32,323 nt of DNA from an uncultured Faecalibacterium sp. (GTDB taxonomy: Bacteria; Bacillota; Clostridia; Oscillospirales; Ruminococcaceae): assembly GCA_934539245.1 (NCBI GenBank), contig CAKTCK010000020.1, positions 1-32,323 of the forward strand, given 5' to 3'. Position 1 is the stretch's first letter. The number at the start of each line of letters is the position of its first letter. The notes below the pieces were generated by a model that was not told the DNA's origin, ran no database searches, and was given only the letters and a program-made list of their open reading frames with translations. Positions 1 to 7,042 of the stretch are shown piece after piece. A program made the position numbers and the translations under genes.

Positions 1-69
1 CCCGCCCGGTTCGCATCCGACTTCAGGGTTCGGAGCCCGGCACGGTCTGCCAAAGTTTTTTGGACATAA
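1..69 (+). other. Window-edge sequence, possible tail of an upstream gene
   Basis: The reading frame starting at base 1 stays open for 22 codons and ends at TAA 67-69, so this could be the last part of a coding region that begins outside the window. No family can be recognised from so little. Bases 7-20 are an exact inverted copy of the anticodon-arm sequence of the neighbouring tRNA-Ala (138-151), and the stretch ends in TCTGCCA, so a tRNA fragment was considered; the T-arm and acceptor lengths do not fit a normal cloverleaf. Confidence 0.2.
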
Positions 70-99
70 AAAACGCCGCATCGTACAAAACGATGCGGC
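68..99 (-). terminator. Rho-independent terminator of tRNA-Ala
   Basis: A perfect 10-bp stem (75-84 with 90-99) with a 5-base loop is followed on the minus strand by six T (68-73). It lies directly after the CCA end of the tRNA gene. Confidence 0.9.
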
Positions 100-103
100 A
101 AAT

Positions 104-179
104 TGGTGGACCTAGAGGGATTCGAACCCTTGACCTCTCGGATGCGAACCGAACGCTCTCCCAGCTGAGCTATAGGCCC
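104..179 (-). tRNA. tRNA-Ala(CGC)
   Basis: The minus strand folds into a 76-nt cloverleaf with encoded CCA at 106-104. The acceptor stem contains the G3:U70 wobble pair that marks alanine tRNAs. The D arm is GCTC/GAGC and the anticodon loop is TTCGCAT, giving anticodon CGC, which reads GCG. The T loop is the standard TTCGAAT; the base of the T stem has one A-C mismatch (49-65). A dedicated promoter lies just upstream and a strong terminator just downstream, so it is probably a single-gene transcription unit. Confidence 0.95.
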
Positions 180-195
180 ATGATGTGACGCTGAT

Positions 196-224
196 AGTGT
201 ACCGCGTTTTGGGGCGTTTGTCAA
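196..224 (-). promoter_or_regulatory. Promoter of tRNA-Ala
   Basis: On the minus strand a perfect -35 box TTGACA (224-219) and a -10 box TACACT (201-196) are separated by 17 bases. The predicted start is about 10 bases before the mature tRNA end. Confidence 0.75.
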
Positions 225-251
225 GCAGTTTCGGAGAGCATAAGCGGAGAC

Positions 252-1079
252 TTACAACCGGCCAAGCTGCCAGAAGGCCACGGCGCTGGCGGCGGCTACG
301 TTGAGGGAATCCACCCCATGGGACATGGGAATCTTTACGGTGTAATCGCAGGCGGCGATGGTGCTATTGGCCAGCCCATCACCCTCGGTGCCCAGCACGA
401 TGGCAAGTTTCGGCTCGGCGGCAAGGGCGGCATCGTCGATGCTGACTGAGCGGTCGCTCAGTGCCATGGCAGCGGTCTTGAAACCCAGTGCGTGGAGCTG
501 GGCGCTGCCGTTTTCCGGCCAGTCGGCAGGGCAGGTGCCGATTTGTGCCCACGGCACCTGAAATACGGTGCCCATGCTCACCCGCACCGCGCGGCGGCAC
601 AGCGGGTCGCAGCAGGAGGGGGTAATGAGCACGGCGTCCATGTTCAGCGCGGCAGCGCTGCGGAAGATAGCGCCCACGTTGGTGGAATCCACGATGCCCT
701 CCAGCACAGCCACCCGGCGGGCGTTGGCGCATACCTGCTCCACCGTGCGGGGCGCAGGGCGGCGGAAGGCGCACAGCACGCCACGGGTCAGCGCAAAGCC
801 GGTGAGCTGTGCCAGCAGCTCCCGGTCAGCGGTGTACACCGGCACATCGCCGCAGCGGGTCAAAATCTCCTGTGCCGGACCGGTGATCTGCTTGCGCTCC
901 ATCAGCAGGGAAAGGGGCTGGTATCCGGCGTCCAGCGCCCGGGCAATCACCTTGGGGCTTTCGGCGATAAAGATGCCCTTTTCCGGCTCCAGCCGGTTGC
1001 GCAGCTGCGCCTGCGTGAGCCGAGCATAGATGTCCAGCTCCGGGGCGGTAAGGTCGGTGATCTCGATGATGTTCGGCAT
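252..1079 (-). CDS. TrmH/SpoU-family RNA 2'-O-methyltransferase
   Basis: Predicted SAM-dependent 2'-O-ribose methyltransferase acting on rRNA or tRNA in the cytoplasm (275 aa). The C-terminal half carries the three SPOUT motifs: NVGAIFRSA near residues 134-142 with the catalytic-type Asn and Arg, VLGTEGDGL near 229-237, and SLNVAAASAVAFW near the end; these form the trefoil-knot cofactor site. The N-terminal part (about 15-110) resembles the substrate-binding domain of 23S rRNA methyltransferases of the RlmB/TsnR type. The ATG at 1079 is preceded by AAAGGAG (1094-1088). It has its own promoter and no clear terminator before the tRNA gene, so read-through into the tRNA is possible. The exact modified nucleotide cannot be told. 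Confidence 0.9.
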   Translation of the reverse strand: MPNIIEITDLTAPELDIYARLTQAQLRNRLEPEKGIFIAESPKVIARALDAGYQPLSLLMERKQITGPAQEILTRCGDVPVYTADRELLAQLTGFALTRGVLCAFRRPAPRTVEQVCANARRVAVLEGIVDSTNVGAIFRSAAALNMDAVLITPSCCDPLCRRAVRVSMGTVFQVPWAQIGTCPADWPENGSAQLHALGFKTAAMALSDRSVSIDDAALAAEPKLAIVLGTEGDGLANSTIAACDYTVKIPMSHGVDSLNVAAASAVAFWQLGRL

Positions 1080-1111
1080 CGGAAGTTCTCCTTTGGAATG
1101 AAGTTTTTTCT

Positions 1112-1140
1112 ATTGTAACACAAGCCGGGATAGAATGCAA
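1112..1140 (-). promoter_or_regulatory. Promoter of the TrmH-family gene
   Basis: Minus-strand -35 TTGCAT (1140-1135), 17-base spacer, -10 TACAAT (1117-1112) with an extended TGT just before it. The -35 box overlaps the T-tract of the terminator of the upstream ABC gene, so termination and initiation are packed end to end. Confidence 0.7.
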
Positions 1141-1172
1141 AATCCCTGCTGCACACAGAGCACAGCAGGGAT
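1139..1172 (-). terminator. Terminator of the ABC exporter gene
   Basis: A perfect 10-bp stem (1142-1151 with 1163-1172) is followed on the minus strand by TTTT at 1142-1139, 27 bases after the stop codon of the ABC gene. Confidence 0.8.
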
Positions 1173-1198
1173 GGGGATGCGGAAGGAAAATCAGCCGT

Positions 1199-4100
1199 TT
1201 ACTCAGAGCGCAGTGCCTTGACGGGGTTGCTCTTTGCGGCGCTGCGGGCGGGGATCAGGCCGCCCAGCATGGTAAGCAGGGTGGCAAGAATGATCAGGAT
1301 CAGTGCGCCCAGCGGCGGCAGAGATGCCACCACGTTGGCGTTGCCGGCAAGGTGGTGGATCAGCATATTGCCGGGGATCAGCAGCACAAGGCAGAGCACC
1401 ACGCCCATCACGCCGGAGCACAGACCAATGATAAAGGTCTCGGCGTTGAACACCTGCGAGACATTGTGCTTGGAAGCACCGATGGCACGCAGGATGCCGA
1501 TCTCCTTGCGGCGCTCCAGCACACTGATATAGGTGATGATGCCGATCATGATGGAGGACACCACCAGCGAGATGCCCACAAAGGCAATGAGCAGGTGACT
1601 GACCATGCTGATGATCTCTGTTACCGAGGTCATCAGAGTGCCTACCATGTCGGTGTAAAGAATCACCTTGTTCTCCTCGCCCTGCTGCCGCATGGCGGCG
1701 TTGTAGGCGTCCAGCTCGTCCACGATCAGTGCCTTGGTATCAAAGCTGTTGGGGTAGATATAAATGCAGTCGGGCTTGGCATAGTCTATATAGCCAATGC
1801 TGCTCAGGACGCTGTCATAGCTGGAAGCAGAGGAGAGCAGGGTGCTTCGGATCAGATCGGTAAGGTCGGAGCCAGTCATGTTGAGCTGAATCGCATTCTG
1901 GAAGGCTGCCGGGTCGATTTTGAGGGCGCTTTCCACCTGCGTGCTCAGCTGTGCAATGTTGCTTTGGATAGCCTGTGCGATCTTCAGCTCCAGCTGCCCG
2001 GCCAGCTGCTGGATGGCGGGGCCGATTTGGTTTTGTACGGCAGCAGTAAGCTGGGTCTGCAATGCCTCGCCCAGCTGGGTGGAATAGGTCTCCATGACAG
2101 CCTGCATATTTTGCTGCAGCACATCGGCAAACTGCTCCTCCAGCCCGGAGTCCTCCAGCAGATCCCCAATGGATTCCGACAACAGCTTCTGGAAGGCTTC
2201 AGTTTTCATATAGGAGGAAAAGCCCAGCTTGTCCAGATTCAGCAGACCATTGCTGATGAGATAGCGCTTGTAGCCGTTCATAATCTTTTTCATCAGCTCC
2301 TGCAGCGCATCCTGCGAAAGGTGCAGCTCCACACCATCGAACAGCTCCCGCATATCCATATCCGGCAGGGGCAGCTCGCTCAGATCCAGCTGAAAGCTGG
2401 AGGGGTCGATGAGGGTGGAAAGGTCAAAGGAGCCATCTGTCAGGTCAAAGGCACCGCTCAGGTCAAAATGCAGGGCACTGGCATCGAACTGAAAAGCATC
2501 CTTGAGGGCATCCGTGTCCACCGAGAACAGGGAAGTGATATCCAGCACAGTGCTGCCGGCAGCGCCAAAGGGCTCGCCGGTCAGTACGTTCGTGTCCGGG
2601 TCGGCCAGCTGCTGGCGCACGATGGTGCTGTCGGCAGCCTGATCGATCACATGATAGGTCAGCTCATGCAGATAGTCCAGCCCGGTGTACAGGATGGCAG
2701 AGGTGGCATCGGCCTTGGGCTGCACAACGCCCACAACGGTCAGCTCCTCGCTGTCGGCCACGACCTGCTGCATATAATCGGCATCCGCCTGCTTGTTCAG
2801 CCAGAGCTTGCGCTCGGCATCGTAGGTGTAGCAGTCGGCTTTGTTGACAAGCCGGAAGGTCTTGCCGAGAAAATCTTCGTAGGCATAGGTGCCGTAATCA
2901 TCGGGCAGATCGACCAGCTGGTTGCTGGCGTACTGTTGCAGCATCTTGTCCAGCTCTGCCTGATCCCGCATTCCCATGGCGTATAGGGCGTAGTCCGAAA
3001 TGCTGCCGTTGGCGCTCAGCACCAGCACCAGCTCGTTGTACTTTTCCGGCCAGCGGCCGGCTTTTACGTCGTACTGATCCTCATAAAGGGCGGGGGTCTC
3101 GGCCATTTCGCCGAACACATGGGGACTGGATACCGAAGTCAGCAGACTGGATACCGAGGTGTTCTGACCGGCAAGGTCGGTAAAGGTGGTGTCCGGGTTT
3201 AGCTTCTGCACCGTGCCGTCTGCGTCCTGCCGGTAGATCAGCGGGGAAGCATTGTAGGTGTATTCCACCGTGGCATTATCCCGGATGGAGCAGGCGTCGC
3301 TGTCCAGATAGGCTTTCAGAGAGCGCAGGTCATTGGTGGCAGCGCCGATATTCAGCTGTGCCAGCATCTGCCGGACTGTCACCATGCCCTCCGGGGCGGG
3401 GGTGGAGCCAAGCGCATCGGCATGGGTGCTGGGGTCCAGCAGGCTGGTCAGATCCATGCCGGAGCTGCTGATCTGCAGCGGATAAGAGGCCAGCGTGGAA
3501 CGCTCCGTTTCGCTGATATAGTGGTTTACACCGTTGGAAAGCGAAAGGATCAGCGCAATGCCGATGATGCCGATGGAACCGGCAAAGGCGGTAAGCAGGG
3601 TGCGCGCCTTTTTGGTGAGCAGGTTGTTGAAACTGAGGGAAAGGGAGGTGAGCAGGGACATGGAGGAGTGCCCCATGTTCCGGTGCACGGGTGCTGCGGC
3701 AGCCGCCTCGTCCTCAGGCTCGTAGGGCATGGAGTCGGAGCAGATCACGCCGTCCTTCAGCGTTACGATGCGGGTGGCGTACTGCTCGGCAAGCTCCGGG
3801 TTGTGGGTGACCATGACCACCAGCCGGTCACGGGCTACCTCCTTGAGCAGCTCCATTACCTGAATGCTGGTCTCGCTGTCCAGCGCACCGGTGGGCTCGT
3901 CTGCCAGCAGGATATCGGGGTTGTTCACCAGTGCGCGGGCAATGGCTACCCGCTGCATCTGTCCGCCGGACATCTCGCTTGGGTGCTTGTGCAGCTGGTT
4001 GCCCAGCCCCACCTGCTCCAGCGCTTTTGCGGCGCGGCGGCGGCGCTCGGCCTTGGAAACACCCGAGATGGTCAGCGCCAGCTCCACATTGCCCAGCACA

Positions 4101-4396
4101 GTCTGGTGGGGAATCAGGTTATAGCTCTGGAACACAAAGCCGATGGTGTGGTTCCGGTAGGAGTCCCAGTCGCGGTCGGTATATTTTTTGGTGGAGATGC
4201 CGTTGATGATAAGATCGCCGCTGTCGTAGCGGTCCAGACCGCCGATGATGTTCAGAAGCGTGGTCTTGCCGGAGCCGCTGGGGCCCAGAATGGCCACAAA
4301 TTCGTTATCCCGCAGGTTCAGACTGACGTTGTTCAGCGCATGCTGCACCAGTTCGCCGGTCTTATATTCCTTATTGATCTGTTTAAGTTTGAGCAT
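1199..4396 (-). CDS. ABC exporter, fused ATPase and FtsX-type permease with giant extracellular domain
   Basis: Single-chain MacB/LolD-FtsX-type transporter of 1065 aa at the cell membrane. The N-terminal ATPase (about 1-225) has Walker A GPSGSGKT (38-45), Q-loop Q90, signature MSGGQ (142-146), Walker B ILLADE (162-167) and an H-loop MVTHN near 196. A first membrane helix lies near 265-290 and three more follow in the last 150 residues, ending with the permease hallmark PARSAAKSNPVKALR. Between them lie roughly 600 extracellular residues; the second half of these (about 650-860) is rich in Gln, Leu and Ala in a helical, coiled-coil-like pattern with repeated LDLS/FDLS steps. Such mechanotransmission-type pumps act on peptides, lipids or cell-envelope hydrolases; the substrate is unknown. 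ATG 4396 is preceded by GGAAAGG. It stands alone, without an accessory protein or two-component pair beside it. Confidence 0.9.
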   Translation of the reverse strand: MLKLKQINKEYKTGELVQHALNNVSLNLRDNEFVAILGPSGSGKTTLLNIIGGLDRYDSGDLIINGISTKKYTDRDWDSYRNHTIGFVFQSYNLIPHQTVLGNVELALTISGVSKAERRRRAAKALEQVGLGNQLHKHPSEMSGGQMQRVAIARALVNNPDILLADEPTGALDSETSIQVMELLKEVARDRLVVMVTHNPELAEQYATRIVTLKDGVICSDSMPYEPEDEAAAAAPVHRNMGHSSMSLLTSLSLSFNNLLTKKARTLLTAFAGSIGIIGIALILSLSNGVNHYISETERSTLASYPLQISSSGMDLTSLLDPSTHADALGSTPAPEGMVTVRQMLAQLNIGAATNDLRSLKAYLDSDACSIRDNATVEYTYNASPLIYRQDADGTVQKLNPDTTFTDLAGQNTSVSSLLTSVSSPHVFGEMAETPALYEDQYDVKAGRWPEKYNELVLVLSANGSISDYALYAMGMRDQAELDKMLQQYASNQLVDLPDDYGTYAYEDFLGKTFRLVNKADCYTYDAERKLWLNKQADADYMQQVVADSEELTVVGVVQPKADATSAILYTGLDYLHELTYHVIDQAADSTIVRQQLADPDTNVLTGEPFGAAGSTVLDITSLFSVDTDALKDAFQFDASALHFDLSGAFDLTDGSFDLSTLIDPSSFQLDLSELPLPDMDMRELFDGVELHLSQDALQELMKKIMNGYKRYLISNGLLNLDKLGFSSYMKTEAFQKLLSESIGDLLEDSGLEEQFADVLQQNMQAVMETYSTQLGEALQTQLTAAVQNQIGPAIQQLAGQLELKIAQAIQSNIAQLSTQVESALKIDPAAFQNAIQLNMTGSDLTDLIRSTLLSSASSYDSVLSSIGYIDYAKPDCIYIYPNSFDTKALIVDELDAYNAAMRQQGEENKVILYTDMVGTLMTSVTEIISMVSHLLIAFVGISLVVSSIMIGIITYISVLERRKEIGILRAIGASKHNVSQVFNAETFIIGLCSGVMGVVLCLVLLIPGNMLIHHLAGNANVVASLPPLGALILIILATLLTMLGGLIPARSAAKSNPVKALRSE

Positions 4397-4478
4397 GGAT
4401 GTGCCTTTCCGGTACTGCGCCGCCGGGCGCTGAGCCTATGGATCAAAATAGATGAGAAATGCAGACGATATATAATCT

Positions 4479-4487
4479 ATTATAGCA
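4479..4487 (-). promoter_or_regulatory. Extended -10 promoter of the ABC exporter
   Basis: The minus strand reads TGCTATAAT (4487-4479), a perfect -10 box with extended TG. No good -35 box is seen at 16-18 bases. Confidence 0.5.
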
Positions 4488-4588
4488 AAATCTTGTGAAT
4501 AAACCATGACAAAACAAAGCCGGAACGGCAAAGCCTGCATGGATTCGCGCGTACAGGATAAAAAAGCAAAACCGGAAAAAGATACCGG

Positions 4589-4617
4589 TTGAATTTACAG
4601 GGCGAACGTGCTATTCT
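4589..4617 (+). promoter_or_regulatory. Promoter of the Spo0A-like operon
   Basis: -35 TTGAAT (4589-4594), 17-base spacer, -10 TATTCT (4612-4617) with extended TGC. The inverted repeat AACCGG (4570-4575) / CCGGTT (4585-4590) overlaps the -35 box and could be an operator. It would give a leader of about 210 nt. Confidence 0.5.
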
Positions 4618-4671
4618 AAAATCGGCAGCGGCGCACGGAACAAAACACGGACACCCACTGCGCCGCGTGGA

Positions 4672-4706
4672 AAATGTGTCGGAATTAGAAAAACGGCGAC
4701 ACATTT
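4672..4706. promoter_or_regulatory. Palindromic site in the leader of the Spo0A-like operon
   Basis: AAATGTGTCG (4672-4681) and its exact complement CGACACATTT (4697-4706) are separated by 15 bases. The half-site TGTGTCG resembles the core TGTCGAA of Spo0A boxes, and the operon encodes a Spo0A-type DNA-binding domain, so an autoregulatory site is possible. No T-tract follows, so it is not a terminator. Confidence 0.4.
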
Positions 4707-4835
4707 CCGAAAAGCCGCATAAATCCGGCATGAGCAAACATTTCTTTAGGATTGTAACAGCTTCTCCTGCTCCATACAATAAAAAAGGACACACAAGGCA
4801 AAAAAGCAATGCCCTTGCAGCAAGGAGGAACTGAA

Positions 4836-5141
4836 ATGGAACGTACATTTTCACCTATGATCCGGCAGTATTCTGCCATTGATGGCCTGCAGAAGGCGTA
4901 TACGCTGGTGTATGCCATGGAAGTGGAGGGTACACAAGGCTGTCGGCTGACTTTGTGCAGGCTGGGCAGCCGACAGCGCGTGGACAGCCAGTATATTGCG
5001 GCTGCGCCGGAATTCTGCTATCGGATCCTGCGCTATCTGTGCGAGAATGGAGTTCAGCCGGAGATTTGGCAGGATGTTGTCACAGAGCTGACAGCTCTCG
5101 ACCCGGCAGGAGGGAAAGGCGGCGCTTGGTGTGAACAGTGA
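4836..5141 (+). CDS. Small protein of unknown function, first gene of Spo0A-like operon
   Basis: This 101-aa protein has no signal peptide or membrane segment. Its layout, with an alternating N-terminal region (YTLVYAMEV, CRLTLCRL) and a C-terminal helix ending NGVQPEIWQDVVTEL, faintly recalls the DUF6514 family of clostridia; that link is only a resemblance. The start is ATG 4836, because AAGGAGG (4822-4828) lies at the right distance; an in-frame upstream ATG at 4809 has no ribosome binding site. CCTTG/CAAGG (4813-4817, 4821-4825) can pair and partly mask the ribosome binding site. Its stop codon overlaps the GTG start of the next gene by 11 bases, which implies translational coupling and a shared role. 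Confidence 0.7.
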   Translation: MERTFSPMIRQYSAIDGLQKAYTLVYAMEVEGTQGCRLTLCRLGSRQRVDSQYIAAAPEFCYRILRYLCENGVQPEIWQDVVTELTALDPAGGKGGAWCEQ

Positions 5142-5862
5142 GCGAACAGCCCAGCTGCGGGTTGCCCTTGCAAGCTATGATCTGAAGGAACTTCGTGTTC
5201 AGAAGCGTTATCTGCAGGAACAGGGAAACGCCATTGAATGCGCCTGCTTTTGCAGCGGGGAAAAGCTGATGCAGCGGCTGCAGCAGGGTACCCGCTATGA
5301 TGCCGTAGTGTTGTGCAGCGAGCTGGCGGATATGTCGATGGAGCAGTTTGCCCGGCAGCTGTATCAGCTGAAGGACAGACCGGTGCTGCTGGTGCAGCGT
5401 GCAGGCCGACGCAGAGATGCGGTGCTGCCGGGAAGCCATGATGGCTGCTACTGTGTAGAGGGCACGGAGCTGAAAAAGCTGCTGTGGCAACTTTATCGGA
5501 TGCCGGGTCAGCAGAACCAACAGCTGGAGCAGCAGTGCGGCCAGCTGTACGAGACGTGGGGCATTTCACGGACGGATATCAATGCCAGATACCTCACCTG
5601 TGCGGTCAGCATTGTGTGCAGCACCAGCCAGAAGCTGGCGATCCGCAAGGAGATCTTACAGGCAGTGAGCGAGCAGTTTGAAACATCGGTCACTGCGGTG
5701 GACAGCGGTATCCGCCGTATGGTGGACCAGCTGGAAGCAAAGCCGAACCCTGCGTGGCTGGCGTTTAAAGCTGATACGAGGCTGGGTAGCGGCAAACCCA
5801 CCACCGGAAAACTGATCTATGCAGTCAGGGGTGTTGTGCTCCGGCAAAAAACAGATAAATAA
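5131..5862 (+). CDS. Spo0A-like regulator with degenerate receiver domain
   Basis: 243-aa cytoplasmic protein in two parts. Residues 8-120 fold-match a response-regulator receiver, but the phosphoacceptor Asp is Cys62 (AVVLCSELADM), the acidic pair of strand 1 is Ser15-Tyr16, and the conserved Lys is absent, so it cannot be phosphorylated in the usual way. Residues about 130-240 match the Spo0A C-terminal DNA-binding domain: a GIS-x-ARYLTCAVSIV start like the IGVPAHIKGYxYLREAI of Spo0A, EQFETSVTAVDSGIRRMV like the recognition helix, and a closing KPTTGKLIYAVR like KPTNSEFIAMVADKLR. The start is GTG 5131, overlapping the previous gene; GGAGG lies rather far upstream at 5109-5113. A kinase-like gene follows 23 bases later. 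Family assignment follows from these motifs; DNA binding and target genes are inference. Confidence 0.8.
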   Translation: MNSERTAQLRVALASYDLKELRVQKRYLQEQGNAIECACFCSGEKLMQRLQQGTRYDAVVLCSELADMSMEQFARQLYQLKDRPVLLVQRAGRRRDAVLPGSHDGCYCVEGTELKKLLWQLYRMPGQQNQQLEQQCGQLYETWGISRTDINARYLTCAVSIVCSTSQKLAIRKEILQAVSEQFETSVTAVDSGIRRMVDQLEAKPNPAWLAFKADTRLGSGKPTTGKLIYAVRGVVLRQKTDK

Positions 5863-5885
5863 GTGGTGTCCCGGGAGGCAGAGCA

Positions 5886-6725
5886 ATGAAGCAGCAAAGG
5901 ACAGAAACGCGGTCACTTACGGCGGATCAGCAAAAGCGGATCGAGGAGGTCTGCTTTCGTTCGCTGGCGCTGATCGGGCGCAACTGTGAATATCTGGAAC
6001 AGCATTTTGGTCTTACCGGTGCAGATGAGCCTACCCGGCAGGCGGTGGCAGATATCAACGCCGCTGCTGTGCAGCTGGATCGCACCCTCAGCGAGGCTAT
6101 GACGCTGCTGGAGTTTCTGCGCGGGGACGAAAAGCCGCAGCTGTACCCGGTCGATTTGTGTGATCTGCTGCGGCAGGTGGCGGCACAGGCTGATATGATC
6201 CGGGCGCAGCTTGGGGTAGACATCCGGCTGGACTATGGCGGGTGGACCTCCTGCTGTGCGCTGGCAGACCGCAGCGATGCAGAGATGTTGTGTCTGCATC
6301 TGCTCTCCAATGCACTGCGCGCCAGCCGGGAGGGCGGCAGCGTCAATATTGCACTGCGCCGCACCCAGACGGCATGGCTGCTGACCTTTACCGATGATGG
6401 CTGCGGTCTGCCCGGTGAGGATGTACAGGCGGCGCTGGAAAATCGCCGCAGCTTTCTGGGCGGGGCACAGCTGGGGCTGCTGCTTTGTCAGGAATGCTGC
6501 CGCCGGATGGGCTGGAGCCTGCAGCTGGAGGCTGCCCCCAAAAAAGGCACCAGAGCGGTGGTAAGTATTCCGCTGTATGCGGGCGAAAGCCGCCCCGACG
6601 GCACGGTAGAGCTACATACCGACACAGAGACCGAGCAGGAGCAGCGCCGGTATCATCTGCGCGCCATGCTGGTGCGGGAGATGCGCACCATGCCGGAGCG
6701 CGGCGACCCGGAGGACGAGCTTTAA
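5886..6725 (+). CDS. Histidine-kinase-like ATPase without recognisable His box
   Basis: 279-aa soluble protein. The C-terminal half is a GHKL ATPase: N box LLSNALRAS with Asn142, G1 box DDGCGLP (170-176), G2-like segment LGGAQLGLLLCQECCRRMGW, and a final KGTRAVVSIPL strand. Residues 15-85 form two helices in the position of a dimerisation domain, but there is no H-E/D-x-x-T/N-P motif; the only nearby histidine is His40 in LEQHFG. There is no sensor or membrane part. GGGAGG (5873-5878) precedes ATG 5886. Together with the upstream regulator that lacks its Asp, this suggests a partner-switch or ATP-sensing pair rather than normal phosphotransfer. A strong terminator ends the operon at 6738-6771. 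Confidence 0.75.
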   Translation: MKQQRTETRSLTADQQKRIEEVCFRSLALIGRNCEYLEQHFGLTGADEPTRQAVADINAAAVQLDRTLSEAMTLLEFLRGDEKPQLYPVDLCDLLRQVAAQADMIRAQLGVDIRLDYGGWTSCCALADRSDAEMLCLHLLSNALRASREGGSVNIALRRTQTAWLLTFTDDGCGLPGEDVQAALENRRSFLGGAQLGLLLCQECCRRMGWSLQLEAAPKKGTRAVVSIPLYAGESRPDGTVELHTDTETEQEQRRYHLRAMLVREMRTMPERGDPEDEL

Positions 6726-6737
6726 TAAGGTGGGAAG

Positions 6738-6771
6738 GCTGCTGCACAGCGTTTGTGCGGCAGCTTTTTTT
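6738..6771 (+). terminator. Terminator of the Spo0A-like operon
   Basis: An 11-bp stem (6738-6748 with 6754-6764, one G-U pair) with loop GCGTT and seven T. Its sequence GCTGCTGCACA/TGTGCGGCAGC recurs in other terminators of this window. Confidence 0.9.
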
Positions 6772-6856
6772 GCGGGAAAAACGACACTTGTTCACAAAAA
6801 GTTCAGCCATTTGAGCAAAAAATACTATTTTTTTCGTGTAAAATAAACAACATGGA

Positions 6857-6885
6857 TTGAATGCTGCCCGCAATTGGATTATAAT
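6857..6885 (+). promoter_or_regulatory. Promoter of the activase/dehydratase genes
   Basis: -35 TTGAAT (6857-6862), 17-base spacer, perfect -10 TATAAT (6880-6885). It leaves a leader of about 150 nt before the GTG start at 7043. Confidence 0.65.
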
Positions 6886-6903
6886 AGTAATGTATGCAAA
6901 AAC

Positions 6904-6934
6904 GCATTTGCAGCATTTTTATAGCAAATGCTGC
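6904..6934 (+). other. Two competing hairpins in the activase leader
   Basis: GCATTTGC (6904-6911) pairs with GCAAATGC (6924-6931), and overlapping GCAGCATTT (6910-6918) pairs with AAATGCTGC (6926-6934). The two stems exclude each other. No T-tract follows, so a terminator switch is not shown. Confidence 0.35.
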
Positions 6935-7042
6935 TTGAAAATAGCGTAGCTGCGTGATGCGGGCTGCTGAAAAGAGAAAGCTGTTGACCATAGCAGCCAG
7001 GGCGTTATGCTCCGGTTATTTGTCCTTAGGAGGGAAAACAAG

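Larger units (their letters stand above)
4397..4835. other. Divergent intergenic region with promoters and a palindrome
   Basis: These 439 bases separate the leftward ABC gene from the rightward Spo0A-like operon. They hold an extended -10 promoter for the ABC gene (4479-4487), a promoter for the operon (4589-4617) with a small inverted repeat AACCGG/CCGGTT (4570-4590) touching its -35 box, and a 10-bp palindrome (4672-4706) inside the leader. An open frame at 4589-4834 lacks a ribosome binding site and is not taken as a gene. Confidence 0.6.

Noticed and set aside
1..55. A second tRNA on the plus strand ending in CCA at the window edge
   Set aside because: T-loop lacks A58, the acceptor strand has one base too many before CCA and the anticodon stem does not pair fully.
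1352..2986. Long open frames opposite the ABC exporter, the activase and the hybrid kinase
   Set aside because: They mirror the codon pattern of the true genes in a GC-rich sequence and have no ribosome binding sites or family motifs.
4589..4834. 81-codon open frame upstream of the Spo0A-like operon
   Set aside because: No ribosome binding site, overlaps the promoter -10 region and palindrome, composition unlike the neighbouring genes.
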